From positions 2,232,001-2,296,000 of the forward strand of contig NZ_CP041764.1 of assembly GCF_009817885.1 (NCBI RefSeq): a stretch of 64,000 bases of DNA, written 5' to 3'. The DNA comes from Serratia rhizosphaerae (GTDB lineage Bacteria > Pseudomonadota > Gammaproteobacteria > Enterobacterales > Enterobacteriaceae). Position 1 is the stretch's first letter, and every line of letters starts with the position of its first letter. Shown here in pieces: positions 1 through 7,291 of this stretch. Below the pieces are notes generated by a model. It ran no database searches. It was not told the DNA's origin and saw only the letters and a list, made by a program, of their open reading frames with translations. Made by a program: the position numbers and the translations under genes.

Positions 1-189
1 TATGTGGAAGATTCCGCAGCGGAAACCGATATGAACGTGGTGATGATGGAAGATGGCCGCATGATCGAGGTGCAGGGCACCGCAGAAGGTGAGCCGTTCA
101 GCCATGATGAGTTGCTGGCGTTGCTGGCGTTGGCCCGAGGGGGCATCGACACTATTTTCCAGGCGCAGAAAGCGGCGCTGGCAGAATAA
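1..189 (+). CDS. rph: RNase PH, C-terminal part (partial)
   Basis: This is the 3' end of the gene for ribonuclease PH, the phosphorolytic 3'-to-5' exoribonuclease that trims tRNA 3' ends. The reading frame is open from the first base of the window and ends in TAA at 187-189, so the start lies upstream. The visible tail, with EDGRMIEVQGTAEGEPFS followed by an acidic-hydrophobic helix, matches the C-terminal region of enterobacterial RNase PH. It lies directly before pyrE, the rph-pyrE order known from E. coli, where translation of the end of rph influences the pyrE attenuator. Here only the attenuator hairpin and about 60 codons can be seen. Confidence 0.9.
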   Translation, partial: YVEDSAAETDMNVVMMEDGRMIEVQGTAEGEPFSHDELLALLALARGGIDTIFQAQKAALAE

Positions 190-194
190 TTTTT

Positions 195-220
195 AAGGCG
201 ACTGAGAAGTCGCCTTTTTT
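195..220 (+). terminator. rph-pyrE intercistronic attenuator/terminator
   Basis: A perfect 9-bp stem (AAGGCGACT, 195-203, with AGTCGCCTT, 208-216) closes a GAGA loop and runs into a T-rich tail. It lies five bases after the rph stop and 59 bases before pyrE. In E. coli a hairpin in this position ends transcription unless ribosomes closely follow RNA polymerase through the end of rph, which happens when UTP is low. The same UTP-sensitive attenuation is inferred here from position and structure. Confidence 0.85.
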
Positions 221-274
221 ACGCCCGGCGATCGGGCGCAGTATGAATCAGTATCAAGACGAGGAGAAGCAGTC

Positions 275-916
275 ATGAAAGCCTATCAGCGCCGGTTTAT
301 CGAGTTTGCGCTTAACAAGCAGGTATTGAAGTTCGGCGAGTTCACCCTGAAATCCGGCCGCACCAGCCCGTATTTCTTCAACGCCGGCCTGTTCAATACC
401 GGGCGCGACCTTGCGCTGTTAGGGCGTTTTTATGCTGAGGCGCTGGTGGATGCCGGCATTGATTTCGATTTGCTGTTTGGCCCGGCGTATAAAGGCATTC
501 CGATTGCTACCACCACCGCCGTCGCGCTGGCCGAACATCACGATCGCGACGTGCCTTACTGCTTCAACCGTAAAGAGGCGAAAACCCACGGCGAAGGCGG
601 CTCGTTGGTCGGCAGCCCGTTGCAGGGGCGCGTGATGCTGGTGGATGATGTGATCACCGCCGGTACCGCTATTCGTGAGTCTATGGAGATTATCAACGCC
701 AGCGGCGCCAGCCTGGCCGGCGTGCTGATTTCCCTCGACCGCCAGGAGCGCGGCCGTGGCGAAGTGTCAGCGATTCAGGAAGTGGAGCGCGATTATCACT
801 GCAAGGTCATCTCTATCGTCACGTTGCAGGATCTGATCGCCTATTTGGCAGAAAAGCCGGAAATGGCGGAGCATCTGGCGGCGGTGCGCGCTTACCGCGA
901 ACAGTACGGCATTTAA
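275..916 (+). CDS. pyrE: Orotate phosphoribosyltransferase
   Basis: PyrE joins orotate to PRPP to give orotidine 5'-monophosphate in the cytosol, the fifth step of pyrimidine synthesis. The 213-residue protein has the usual length for enterobacterial PyrE. The type I phosphoribosyltransferase PRPP loop is clear at about residues 120-132 (VMLVDDVITAGTA), and the flexible catalytic loop KEAKTHGEGG lies at about 100-109. The start ATG is preceded by GAGGAGAAG, a strong ribosome binding site. The attenuator at 195-220 probably controls expression in response to UTP. It converges on slmA. Confidence 0.98.
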   Translation: MKAYQRRFIEFALNKQVLKFGEFTLKSGRTSPYFFNAGLFNTGRDLALLGRFYAEALVDAGIDFDLLFGPAYKGIPIATTTAVALAEHHDRDVPYCFNRKEAKTHGEGGSLVGSPLQGRVMLVDDVITAGTAIRESMEIINASGASLAGVLISLDRQERGRGEVSAIQEVERDYHCKVISIVTLQDLIAYLAEKPEMAEHLAAVRAYREQYGI

Positions 917-935
917 TCGCGCGGCTGACGATATA

Positions 936-961
936 ATAACGCCGGGCATGCCCGGCGTTAT
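936..961. terminator. Bidirectional terminator between pyrE and slmA
   Basis: A perfect 26-bp palindrome (arms centred between 948 and 949, core CGCCGGGCATGCCCGGCG) lies between the convergent pyrE and slmA stops and ends two bases before the slmA stop. It can fold as a GC-rich hairpin in either transcript. The T tracts are short, so termination may be of moderate strength. Confidence 0.7.
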
Positions 962-962
962 C

Positions 963-1559
963 TTACTGTAACTGCGCCGCCAGCAGCGGCCAGCGTCCTT
1001 CAAACTCTTCCGTTGGGCGGTAGCGGAATTCGGAACGCACATAGCGTGACAGCATGCCTTCGCAGAATGCCAGCAGCTGGCTGGCCAGCATGGTTTCATC
1101 CACGATAAAACCTTTCCCTTCCCGCAGCTTGCGCTCTTTCAACACCTGGCGCAGTTGCGCTTCGATGCGTTCAAACAGCTGGTTAATCCGGCCCTGCAGG
1201 CGATCCTGTTCAAACATCAGCGCATGGCCGGTCATAATCCGCGTTAACCCCGGGTTGCGCTCGGCAAAGCTGAGGACGAGCAGCAGAATCAGCCGCAGGC
1301 GGCTGAAGGTCTCTTTTTCATCCTGCAGGATCAGGTTGATACGCGTGATCAGGCTATCTTCGATAAACTCGATCAGGCTGTCGAACATCCGCGTCTTGCT
1401 GGGAAAATGCCGGTACAGCGCGGCTTCAGAGACACCGACATTCGCAGCCAGTTTTGCCGTGGTGATGCGCTGGCTGCCGTCGCTGGATTCCAGCATCTGG
1501 GCTAACGCCTGCAGTATCTCCTCGCGCCGATTCCTTTTGGTATTTTCTTTTTCTGCCAT
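963..1559 (-). CDS. slmA: Nucleoid occlusion factor SlmA
   Basis: SlmA is a TetR-family DNA-binding protein that binds many chromosomal sites and, when DNA-bound, antagonises FtsZ ring assembly over the nucleoid. The 198-residue length equals that of the E. coli protein. The N-terminal helix-turn-helix is visible at about residues 30-55 (ITTAKLAANVGVSEAALYRHF), followed by the long helical dimerisation domain. It lies downstream of dut in the same direction, the order known from E. coli, but with a longer spacer (about 285 bp), so it may have its own promoter. I saw no consensus SlmA-binding site in its own upstream region. Confidence 0.97.
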   Translation of the reverse strand: MAEKENTKRNRREEILQALAQMLESSDGSQRITTAKLAANVGVSEAALYRHFPSKTRMFDSLIEFIEDSLITRINLILQDEKETFSRLRLILLLVLSFAERNPGLTRIMTGHALMFEQDRLQGRINQLFERIEAQLRQVLKERKLREGKGFIVDETMLASQLLAFCEGMLSRYVRSEFRYRPTEEFEGRWPLLAAQLQ

Positions 1560-1844
1560 GTCTGATTAGACCCTTGCTAAAACGGCTTGGACTTTTGGAA
1601 ACCCGGCACCGGCCGCGCCAGAAGCTATTCTGTGCGGCTTATGTGATAGCTTTTTTACGGTGTGGGGTCAGCGGTCTTTACGACCGGTTTTCTTCGCATT
1701 GCCTGGCCTGCGGCGGTTATGCGCCTCATGGTATGACGCGCAGAGCCTTGTCGGCAGCCGGGAAACCCGTTGCTGAGGTCTCCATGCCTCCGGAATACGG
1801 TGTTTCAGGCGGCTTCCCTGCCGGCCATCCTAATGCGGTATTGC

Positions 1845-2303
1845 TTATTGGCGACCCGAGTGGCCGAAGCCGCCCTCGCCGCGTTCGCTGCTGTCGAATT
1901 CTTCGACCAGGTTGAATTCCGCCTGCACCACCGGTACGAAGACCATCTGCGCGATGCGTTCGCCCGGCTCGATGGTGAACGTCTTTTGCCCGCGGTTCCA
2001 CACGGAAACCATCAGTTGCCCCTGATAGTCGGAGTCGATCAGGCCGACCAGATTGCCCAGCACGACGCCGTGCTTATGGCCCAGGCCGGAGCGCGGCAGG
2101 ATCACCGCCGCCAGGTTGGCGTCAGCGATGTGAATGGCCAGACCGGTCGGCAGCAGGGTGGTTTCCCCCGGCGCCAGCTCGACCGCAGCGTCCAGGCAGG
2201 CGCGCAGATCGAGGCCCGCAGAACCCGGCGTGGCGTAGGTCGGTAATGGAAAATCTTGACCGATACGCGGGTCGAGAATCTTAACGTCGATTTTTTTCAT
2301 CAT
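1845..2303 (-). CDS. dut: dUTP diphosphatase
   Basis: Dut hydrolyses dUTP to dUMP and pyrophosphate, keeping uracil out of DNA and supplying dUMP for thymidylate. The 152-residue trimeric-type enzyme has all family motifs: PRSGLGHKHG (70-79), GLIDSDYQG (87-95) with the catalytic aspartate, GERIAQ (114-119) and the C-terminal lid motif RGEGGFGHSG (141-150). Its start lies 23 bases inside the end of coaBC, so translation is probably coupled to that gene, as in E. coli. Confidence 0.98.
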   Translation of the reverse strand: MMKKIDVKILDPRIGQDFPLPTYATPGSAGLDLRACLDAAVELAPGETTLLPTGLAIHIADANLAAVILPRSGLGHKHGVVLGNLVGLIDSDYQGQLMVSVWNRGQKTFTIEPGERIAQMVFVPVVQAEFNLVEEFDSSERGEGGFGHSGRQ

Positions 2304-3495
2304 AACGGCTGACTATCTCGTCTATTAAACGTTGGCCAAGGAGAGCTTTATCGCTAAGCGCCAGGCGCTTTTCCCCATCCTGCCAAAAAAGGTGTAAGGC
2401 ATTGGTGTCACTGTTGAAACCCTGCCCTGCAAGCGATACATCGTTGGCGCAGATTACATCCAGTTTCTTACGCGCCAGTTTTTGTCGCGCGTATTCTTCC
2501 ACATTCTGGGTTTCGGCAGCAAACCCAACGACAAACGGTCGGTTTTTGTTCATGGCGGCAACGCCGGCGACAATGTCGGGGTTTTTTACCATCTTGATGG
2601 TGATGTCATCACCCTGTTTTTTAATTTTTTCATCGGCCATCTGTGCCGGGCGGTAATCCGCCACCGCAGCGCAGGAGACGAAAATATCCTGCTGAGCCGC
2701 CCGCTGCTGCACGGCCTGCTCCATCTCCAGCGCGCTGGTGACGTCAATACGCGTTACCGACGGCGGGGTCGGCTGATCCACCGGCCCGGCGATCAGCGTC
2801 ACCTGCGCGCCGCGCGCTGCGGCTGCGGCGGCAATGGCAAAGCCCATTTTGCCCGAGCTGTGGTTGCTGATAAAGCGCACCGGATCCAGCGCCTCGCGCG
2901 TCGGGCCGGCGGTGACCATCAGCTTAAGGTGCGTGAGGTCCTGCGGCGTTGAGAAGTGGCGGTTCGCCAGGTCGACCAGCTCCAGCGGGTCGAGCATGCG
3001 TCCCGGACCGACGTCGCCGCAGGCCTGGCTGCCGCTGTCCGGCCCCCACATCAGCATGCCGCGCGCCTGCAGGGTGCGCAGGTTAGCCTGCGTCGACGCG
3101 GCGCGGTACATCTGTTGGTTCATCGCCGGCGCGGCGGCGATGGGGGCGGCGGTTGCCAGGCACAGGGTGGTGAGCAGGTCGTTGGCCATGCCGGCGGCGA
3201 CGCGCGCCAGCAAATCCGCCGTTGCCGGCGCCAGAATCACCAGATCGGCCCACTTGCCCAGCTCGATATGGCCCATGGCGGCCTCTGCGGCGGGATCCAG
3301 CAGATCGTCCGACACCGGATAGCCGGAAACCGCCTGCAGCGTCAGCGGGGTAATGAACGACTGTGCAGCCTGGGTCATCACTACGCGTACTTCGGCGCCC
3401 CTGTCGCGCAGGCGGCGCACCAGCTCCGGGCATTTATACGCGGCGATGCCGCCGCTGATGCCCAGTACGATATGTTTGCCGGAAAGTCCCGTCAT
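2281..3495 (-). CDS. coaBC: Bifunctional phosphopantothenoylcysteine decarboxylase / phosphopantothenate-cysteine ligase
   Basis: CoaBC (Dfp) carries out two successive steps of coenzyme A synthesis: CTP-dependent joining of cysteine to 4'-phosphopantothenate, then FMN-dependent decarboxylation to 4'-phosphopantetheine. The N-terminal flavoprotein half shows GISGGIAAYK near the start, the catalytic-His region GHIELGKWADL and the PAMNQQM motif. The ligase half shows TAGPTREALDPVRFISN and the lysine-rich loop EKIKKQ. I chose the ATG at 3495 (404 residues) because it matches the known N-terminus and has GGA eight bases upstream. An ATG at 3501 is possible. The open frame runs further upstream but lacks family resemblance. 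Confidence 0.95.
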   Translation of the reverse strand: MTGLSGKHIVLGISGGIAAYKCPELVRRLRDRGAEVRVVMTQAAQSFITPLTLQAVSGYPVSDDLLDPAAEAAMGHIELGKWADLVILAPATADLLARVAAGMANDLLTTLCLATAAPIAAAPAMNQQMYRAASTQANLRTLQARGMLMWGPDSGSQACGDVGPGRMLDPLELVDLANRHFSTPQDLTHLKLMVTAGPTREALDPVRFISNHSSGKMGFAIAAAAAARGAQVTLIAGPVDQPTPPSVTRIDVTSALEMEQAVQQRAAQQDIFVSCAAVADYRPAQMADEKIKKQGDDITIKMVKNPDIVAGVAAMNKNRPFVVGFAAETQNVEEYARQKLARKKLDVICANDVSLAGQGFNSDTNALHLFWQDGEKRLALSDKALLGQRLIDEIVSRYDEKNRR

Positions 3496-3679
3496 CGTCA
3501 TTGTCCGATTGAAAACCGAAAGATGCGCCATTTTAGCATACTCGCCGCGCGGATGAGCGTTTCTGCATAACCTGGTGGTCGTTACATTGAGCTTTGCGCG
3601 GTGCATCGCAAGCTTATCCGGCAGCCGTCGTTAACCCCGGCATCGCATGGCATGATAGCCAGCTCAGGGAGGACGAATC

Positions 3680-4363
3680 ATGAATAATCACAGTCTGGCG
3701 CCGTGGCCGGGTGAGCTGGCGCCAAGGGAAAAATTGCTGCGCGACGGCGCGGCGGCACTTTCGGATGTTGAACTGCTGGCGATTTTTTTGCGTACCGGTT
3801 TTCCCGGCGTACACGTTATGTCGCGTGCGGAACAGCTGCTGCGGCAGTTTGGCTCGCTGCATCGGCTGGTGTCGGCGGATTATGCCCAGCTGTGCGCTCA
3901 GAAGGGCGTGGGGGACGCCACATACAGCCAGCTGAGCGCCACGTCGGAACTGGCGTTTCGCTGCTTTTCCAGCCGGTTGACGCAGGAGGACGCGCTGCTG
4001 AACCCGCAGGTCACCCGCAATTATCTGCAAAGTCTGCTGACGCATCGAGAACGGGAGGTTTTTTTAGTGTTGTTGCTGGATAACCAGCACCGGGTGCTCC
4101 GCCATCAGGAAATGTTTGCGGGCAGCATCAGCAGCGTGGTGGTTCACCCGCGGGAAATCGTGCGCGAAGCCTTAAAAGCGAATGCTGCCGCCATTATTTT
4201 GGCGCATAATCACCCCTCGGGGCGGGCTGAACCCAGCCTGGCCGACCGCCAAATCACCGAACAAATCGTCAATGCCTGCCAATTATTGGAGATCCGGGTG
4301 CTCGATCATCTGGTTATCGGCCGGGGCGAATGCGTCTCTTTTGCCGAGCGCGGCTGGCTTTAG
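3680..4363 (+). CDS. radC: RadC/YicR family JAB-domain protein
   Basis: The protein belongs to the UPF0758/RadC family, whose C-terminal JAB/MPN domain resembles metalloproteases. Its role is not settled, since the DNA-repair phenotype originally given to radC was later ascribed to another locus. The 227-residue product has an N-terminal helix-hairpin-helix-like region and an intact metal motif, HNHPSG at 176-181 followed by Asp189. GGGAGGA lies eight bases before the ATG. It is divergent from coaBC and upstream of rpmB, the order found in E. coli. The function here is unknown beyond a possible metal-dependent hydrolase. Confidence 0.9.
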   Translation: MNNHSLAPWPGELAPREKLLRDGAAALSDVELLAIFLRTGFPGVHVMSRAEQLLRQFGSLHRLVSADYAQLCAQKGVGDATYSQLSATSELAFRCFSSRLTQEDALLNPQVTRNYLQSLLTHREREVFLVLLLDNQHRVLRHQEMFAGSISSVVVHPREIVREALKANAAAIILAHNHPSGRAEPSLADRQITEQIVNACQLLEIRVLDHLVIGRGECVSFAERGWL

Positions 4364-4407
4364 GAAAAAATTTCGCGATCCTTGAGGGATCTTTAGCTGT
4401 TCGGGAC

Positions 4408-4436
4408 TTGAGCACTTACGCTTCAGAGCGTATACT
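4408..4436 (+). promoter_or_regulatory. rpmBG promoter (sigma-70 type)
   Basis: TTGAGC (4408-4413) and TATACT (4431-4436) are separated by exactly 17 bases, close to the sigma-70 consensus. Transcription would start near 4443, giving rpmB a leader of about 180 bases that contains the palindrome at 4471-4560. Confidence 0.8.
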
Positions 4437-4470
4437 ACGCCACCTTTGAGAATCTTGGGTTTGGCGTTAA

Positions 4471-4560
4471 GAGCCTATCTCAGCAGGTTTCTGACCTGAT
4501 GTGTGGTTTCTGACCTGATGACGAGAGTCTCCTCAGTATGAAGTTTGCTGAGATGGGCTC
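4471..4560 (+). repeat. Palindrome with internal tandem repeat in the rpmB leader
   Basis: The 15-base arms GAGCCTATCTCAGCA (4471-4485) and TGCTGAGATGGGCTC (4546-4560) pair along their whole length with one G-U pair. Between them a 16-base sequence, GGTTTCTGACCTGATG, occurs twice (4486-4501 and 4505-4520). TAA lies directly outside each arm. The structure could be an RNA control element in the rpmB messenger or a small palindromic repeat inserted in the leader. The sequence alone does not decide. Confidence 0.7.
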
Positions 4561-4626
4561 TAAAGCCTGACGAGGCGGCCATACCCTATACGAAGCTCGA
4601 GCTGATTTGATTTTTGGAGAATAGAC

Positions 4627-4863
4627 ATGTCCCGAGTCTGCCAAGTTACTGGCAAGCGCCCGGTGAGCGGTAACAACCGTTCCCACGCAATGAACGCGAC
4701 CAAACGCCGTTTTCTGCCAAACCTGCACTCACACCGTTTTTGGGTTGAGGCTGAGAAGCGCTTTGTAACTCTGCGTGTATCTGCTAAAGGTATGCGTATT
4801 ATTGATAAGAAGGGTATTGAGACGGTTCTGGCCGATCTGCGTGCCCGTGGTGAGAAGTATTAA
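4627..4863 (+). CDS. rpmB: Large ribosomal subunit protein bL28
   Basis: bL28 is a small basic protein of the 50S subunit. The 78-residue sequence, beginning SRVCQVTGKRPVSGNN and ending ADLRARGEKY, is the standard enterobacterial form and length. A TTGGAGAA ribosome binding site precedes the ATG. It is the first gene of the rpmB-rpmG operon, 16 bases before rpmG. It is transcribed from a strong promoter at 4408-4436 through a long leader with a palindrome that may affect expression. Confidence 0.98.
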   Translation: MSRVCQVTGKRPVSGNNRSHAMNATKRRFLPNLHSHRFWVEAEKRFVTLRVSAKGMRIIDKKGIETVLADLRARGEKY

Positions 4864-4879
4864 GGAAAGGAACTGAATC

Positions 4880-5047
4880 ATGGCTAAAGGTGTTCGCGAG
4901 AAGATCAAGCTGGTTTCTTCTGCTGGTACTGGTCACTTCTATACCACCACGAAGAACAAGCGTACTAAGCCGGAAAAACTGGAACTGAAGAAATTCGATC
5001 CAGTTGTCCGTCAGCACGTAGTCTACAAAGAAGCTAAAATTAAGTAA
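4880..5047 (+). CDS. rpmG: Large ribosomal subunit protein bL33
   Basis: bL33 is a 55-residue protein of the 50S subunit near the E site. The translation from ATG at 4880 begins AKGVREKIKLVSSAGTGHFY and ends VVYKEAKIK, the typical enterobacterial L33 without zinc-binding cysteines. AAGGAAAGGAA upstream provides a ribosome binding site. It is cotranscribed with rpmB and followed by a strong terminator. Confidence 0.98.
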   Translation: MAKGVREKIKLVSSAGTGHFYTTTKNKRTKPEKLELKKFDPVVRQHVVYKEAKIK

Positions 5048-5070
5048 TTCTTAGTTTAGTGGATTAAGTA

Positions 5071-5095
5071 AAACCCGGCTTCGGCCGGGTTTTTT
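5071..5095 (+). terminator. rpmBG terminator
   Basis: A 9-bp stem (AAACCCGGC with GCCGGGTTT) closes a stable TTCG tetraloop and is followed by a run of T. This is a classic intrinsic terminator 24 bases after the rpmG stop. Confidence 0.92.
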
Positions 5096-5215
5096 GCTTT
5101 TTGCCCTCCATATTTGGCCGTGCGTCAGCCGCTGTTCTGCTGCGGGGATTCACAGAGCCGCCGCCAGGCAGTAATCTGGACGTCGTAGGGCAACCGAATG
5201 CGAGAGGAGCGCGCC

Positions 5216-6025
5216 GTGCCAGAATTACCAGAAGTTGAAACCAGTCGCCGCGGTATTGAACCGTATCTTGTCGGGCACAGCATCCAGTATGCGGTGGTGC
5301 GCAATGCGCGTTTACGCTGGCCGGTCTCCGAGCAGATCCTGGCGTTAAGCGATCGGCCGGTGCGCAGCGTCCAGCGTCGCGCCAAATACCTGTTGATTGA
5401 ACTGGATGCCGGCTGGATTATTGTGCACCTCGGCATGTCCGGCAGCCTGCGCGTGCTGGCGGAAGAGGTCGAAGCCGGCAAGCATGACCACGTCGATCTG
5501 GTGATGAGCAACGGTATGATTCTGCGCTATACCGACCCGCGTCGCTTTGGCGCCTGGTTGTGGTGTGAAGACCTGGCAACCAGTAACGTGTTGGCTCACC
5601 TGGGGCCGGAACCGCTTGGCGATGCCTTTGACGGCCAATACCTGTTTGATAAGTCACGCAATAAGCGCACGCTGATTAAACCCTGGCTGATGGACAACAA
5701 GCTGGTGGTAGGCGTTGGAAATATCTATGCCAGCGAGTCGCTGTTTACCGCCGGGATCCTTCCTGACCGTCCCGCAGGATCTTTGAGTTTGCCAGAGTCC
5801 GAACTGCTGGCGAAAACAATCAAGGCCGTGTTGCAGCGCTCGATTGAACAGGGCGGAACCACGCTGCGTGATTTTCTGCAATCGGACGGGAAACCGGGAT
5901 ATTTTGCACAGGAATTACAGGTTTACGGACGCACCGGCGAGCCTTGCCGCGTGTGCGGTACGCCGATTGAGAGCGCGAAGCACGGGCAGCGCAGCACCTT
6001 CTTTTGCCGCGGCTGCCAGCATTAA
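5216..6025 (+). CDS. mutM: Formamidopyrimidine-DNA glycosylase
   Basis: MutM (Fpg) removes 8-oxoguanine and formamidopyrimidines from DNA and cleaves the abasic site. The enzyme needs a free N-terminal proline made by removing the initiator Met, so the start must be the GTG at 5216, which puts PELPEVE directly after Met. AGAGGAGC lies a few bases upstream. This gives 269 residues, the E. coli length. A frame start at 5198 would add seven residues and bury the catalytic proline. The C-terminal zinc finger shows CRVC and CRGC pairs. It converges on coaD with a three-base gap. Confidence 0.96.
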   Translation: MPELPEVETSRRGIEPYLVGHSIQYAVVRNARLRWPVSEQILALSDRPVRSVQRRAKYLLIELDAGWIIVHLGMSGSLRVLAEEVEAGKHDHVDLVMSNGMILRYTDPRRFGAWLWCEDLATSNVLAHLGPEPLGDAFDGQYLFDKSRNKRTLIKPWLMDNKLVVGVGNIYASESLFTAGILPDRPAGSLSLPESELLAKTIKAVLQRSIEQGGTTLRDFLQSDGKPGYFAQELQVYGRTGEPCRVCGTPIESAKHGQRSTFFCRGCQH

Positions 6026-6028
6026 GGA

Positions 6029-6514
6029 TTAGATGGACGCCAGCTTTTCCAGCAGCGCCTTGGTGACGATATCCGGCAGGAACGGAGAGATGTCGCCGCC
6101 GTGGCGCGCCACCTCTTTGACCAGCGAAGAGGAGATAAACGACCACTCTTCTGACGGCATCAGGAAGACGCTTTCCAGCTGGGGCATCAGGTGGCGGTTC
6201 ATATTGGCCAGCTGTAATTCATATTCGAAATCCGATACCGCCCGCAGCCCGCGCACCAGAATATTGGCGTTTTGATGTTCGGCAAAATGCGCCATCAGCT
6301 CGCTGAAGCCCAAGACTTCCACGTTATCCAGATGCGCGGTTACCTGCGTCGCCAGTTCGACGCGCTCATCCAGCGTAAACAACGGTTTTTTGCTCGGACT
6401 GGCGGCAATGGCCAGAATCACGCGATCGAACATCATTGACGCCCGGGTCACCAGATCCAGGTGGCCGTTGGTCATGGGATCGAAAGTTCCGGGGTAGATG
6501 GCTTTACGGGTCAT
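6029..6514 (-). CDS. coaD: Phosphopantetheine adenylyltransferase
   Basis: CoaD transfers AMP from ATP to 4'-phosphopantetheine, making dephospho-CoA, the fourth step of CoA synthesis. The 161-residue protein carries the nucleotidyltransferase signature TFDPMTNGH (10-18) and the ISSSLVKE segment near residue 128. It follows waaE with a three-base gap and is probably the last gene of the waaA-waaE-coaD unit, an arrangement described for Serratia and Klebsiella. Confidence 0.97.
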   Translation of the reverse strand: MTRKAIYPGTFDPMTNGHLDLVTRASMMFDRVILAIAASPSKKPLFTLDERVELATQVTAHLDNVEVLGFSELMAHFAEHQNANILVRGLRAVSDFEYELQLANMNRHLMPQLESVFLMPSEEWSFISSSLVKEVARHGGDISPFLPDIVTKALLEKLASI

Positions 6515-6517
6515 GAT

Positions 6518-7291
6518 TTACTTCTCTGAGTAGTTGCGGCCCAACGCCCACAGTGCGGCGTACTTGTTGAAGGTATATTGCGCGTTAACCACGGCTAACA
6601 GCAACCCCTGTTTACCGTCAAGAAAGCCGGCGCGCAGCAGCCAGGTTTTGCAGAAGGCGCCAAGCGTATGGGTGAGTATGGAGAAGTAACCACAGCGTTT
6701 GCCGGCGGCGTGGCGCTGGTTGGCCCACTCCTGTGCGTAGTGCAGTTGTTTGCGCTGGAAGGTGAAGAAATCACGGCAGGTTAGGTGCAATAAATCGCCC
6801 TGTAACGGTACGATGCGCGCGCCGTGCGTATTGAGCGACTCGTGCACCAGGTCGTCGTTATAGCGGTAGCGTTCACGCGCATACAGACGATTGACGCGGT
6901 CCGGATACCAGCCGCTATGGCGCATGAAACGGCCAAGAAACAGATTACGCCGTCCTAGGCTGTAAATCTGGTCGTCATCCGCGGCGTTCAGCACCTGTTC
7001 GATGGCGCGGCGCAATTCTGGCGTAACACGTTCGTCGGCATCGATCATCAACACGTAATCGCAGCTGGCGTAGCTTTGCGCGAGCTGGCGCTGTTTGCCG
7101 AAGCCTTGCCAGTTACGGTTGATGAAGACTTTGGCGCCAAGGCTTTCGGCAATGGCCGCCGTATCATCCTGGCTGCCGGAGTCCAGTACGATAACCTCAT
7201 CCGCCCAGCTGACCGACTGCAGACAATCCGGCAGCAGCGCGGCTTCATTTTTGGCGATCATCACGACCGACAGGCTTTTGCGGTTTTCCAT
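6518..7291 (-). CDS. waaE: LPS inner-core glucosyltransferase WaaE (KdtX)
   Basis: WaaE is a GT2 family enzyme that adds beta-1,4-glucose to heptose I of the LPS inner core in Serratia and Klebsiella. The 257-residue protein has a GT-A fold start (LSVVMIAKNEA), a nucleotide-sugar site VLDSGSQDDT near 36-44 and a DADE metal motif at 84-87. Its ATG overlaps the waaA stop by one base (TGATG), implying translational coupling. Assignment follows family resemblance and its place between waaA and coaD. E. coli K-12 lacks waaE here. Confidence 0.9.
   Translation of the reverse strand: MENRKSLSVVMIAKNEAALLPDCLQSVSWADEVIVLDSGSQDDTAAIAESLGAKVFINRNWQGFGKQRQLAQSYASCDYVLMIDADERVTPELRRAIEQVLNAADDDQIYSLGRRNLFLGRFMRHSGWYPDRVNRLYARERYRYNDDLVHESLNTHGARIVPLQGDLLHLTCRDFFTFQRKQLHYAQEWANQRHAAGKRCGYFSILTHTLGAFCKTWLLRAGFLDGKQGLLLAVVNAQYTFNKYAALWALGRNYSEK

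Noticed and set aside
1574..1915. Possible small gene in the slmA-dut gap
   Set aside because: Its translation (rich in R, P and C) matches nothing, it overlaps the end of dut and has no ribosome binding site. The gap appears non-coding.
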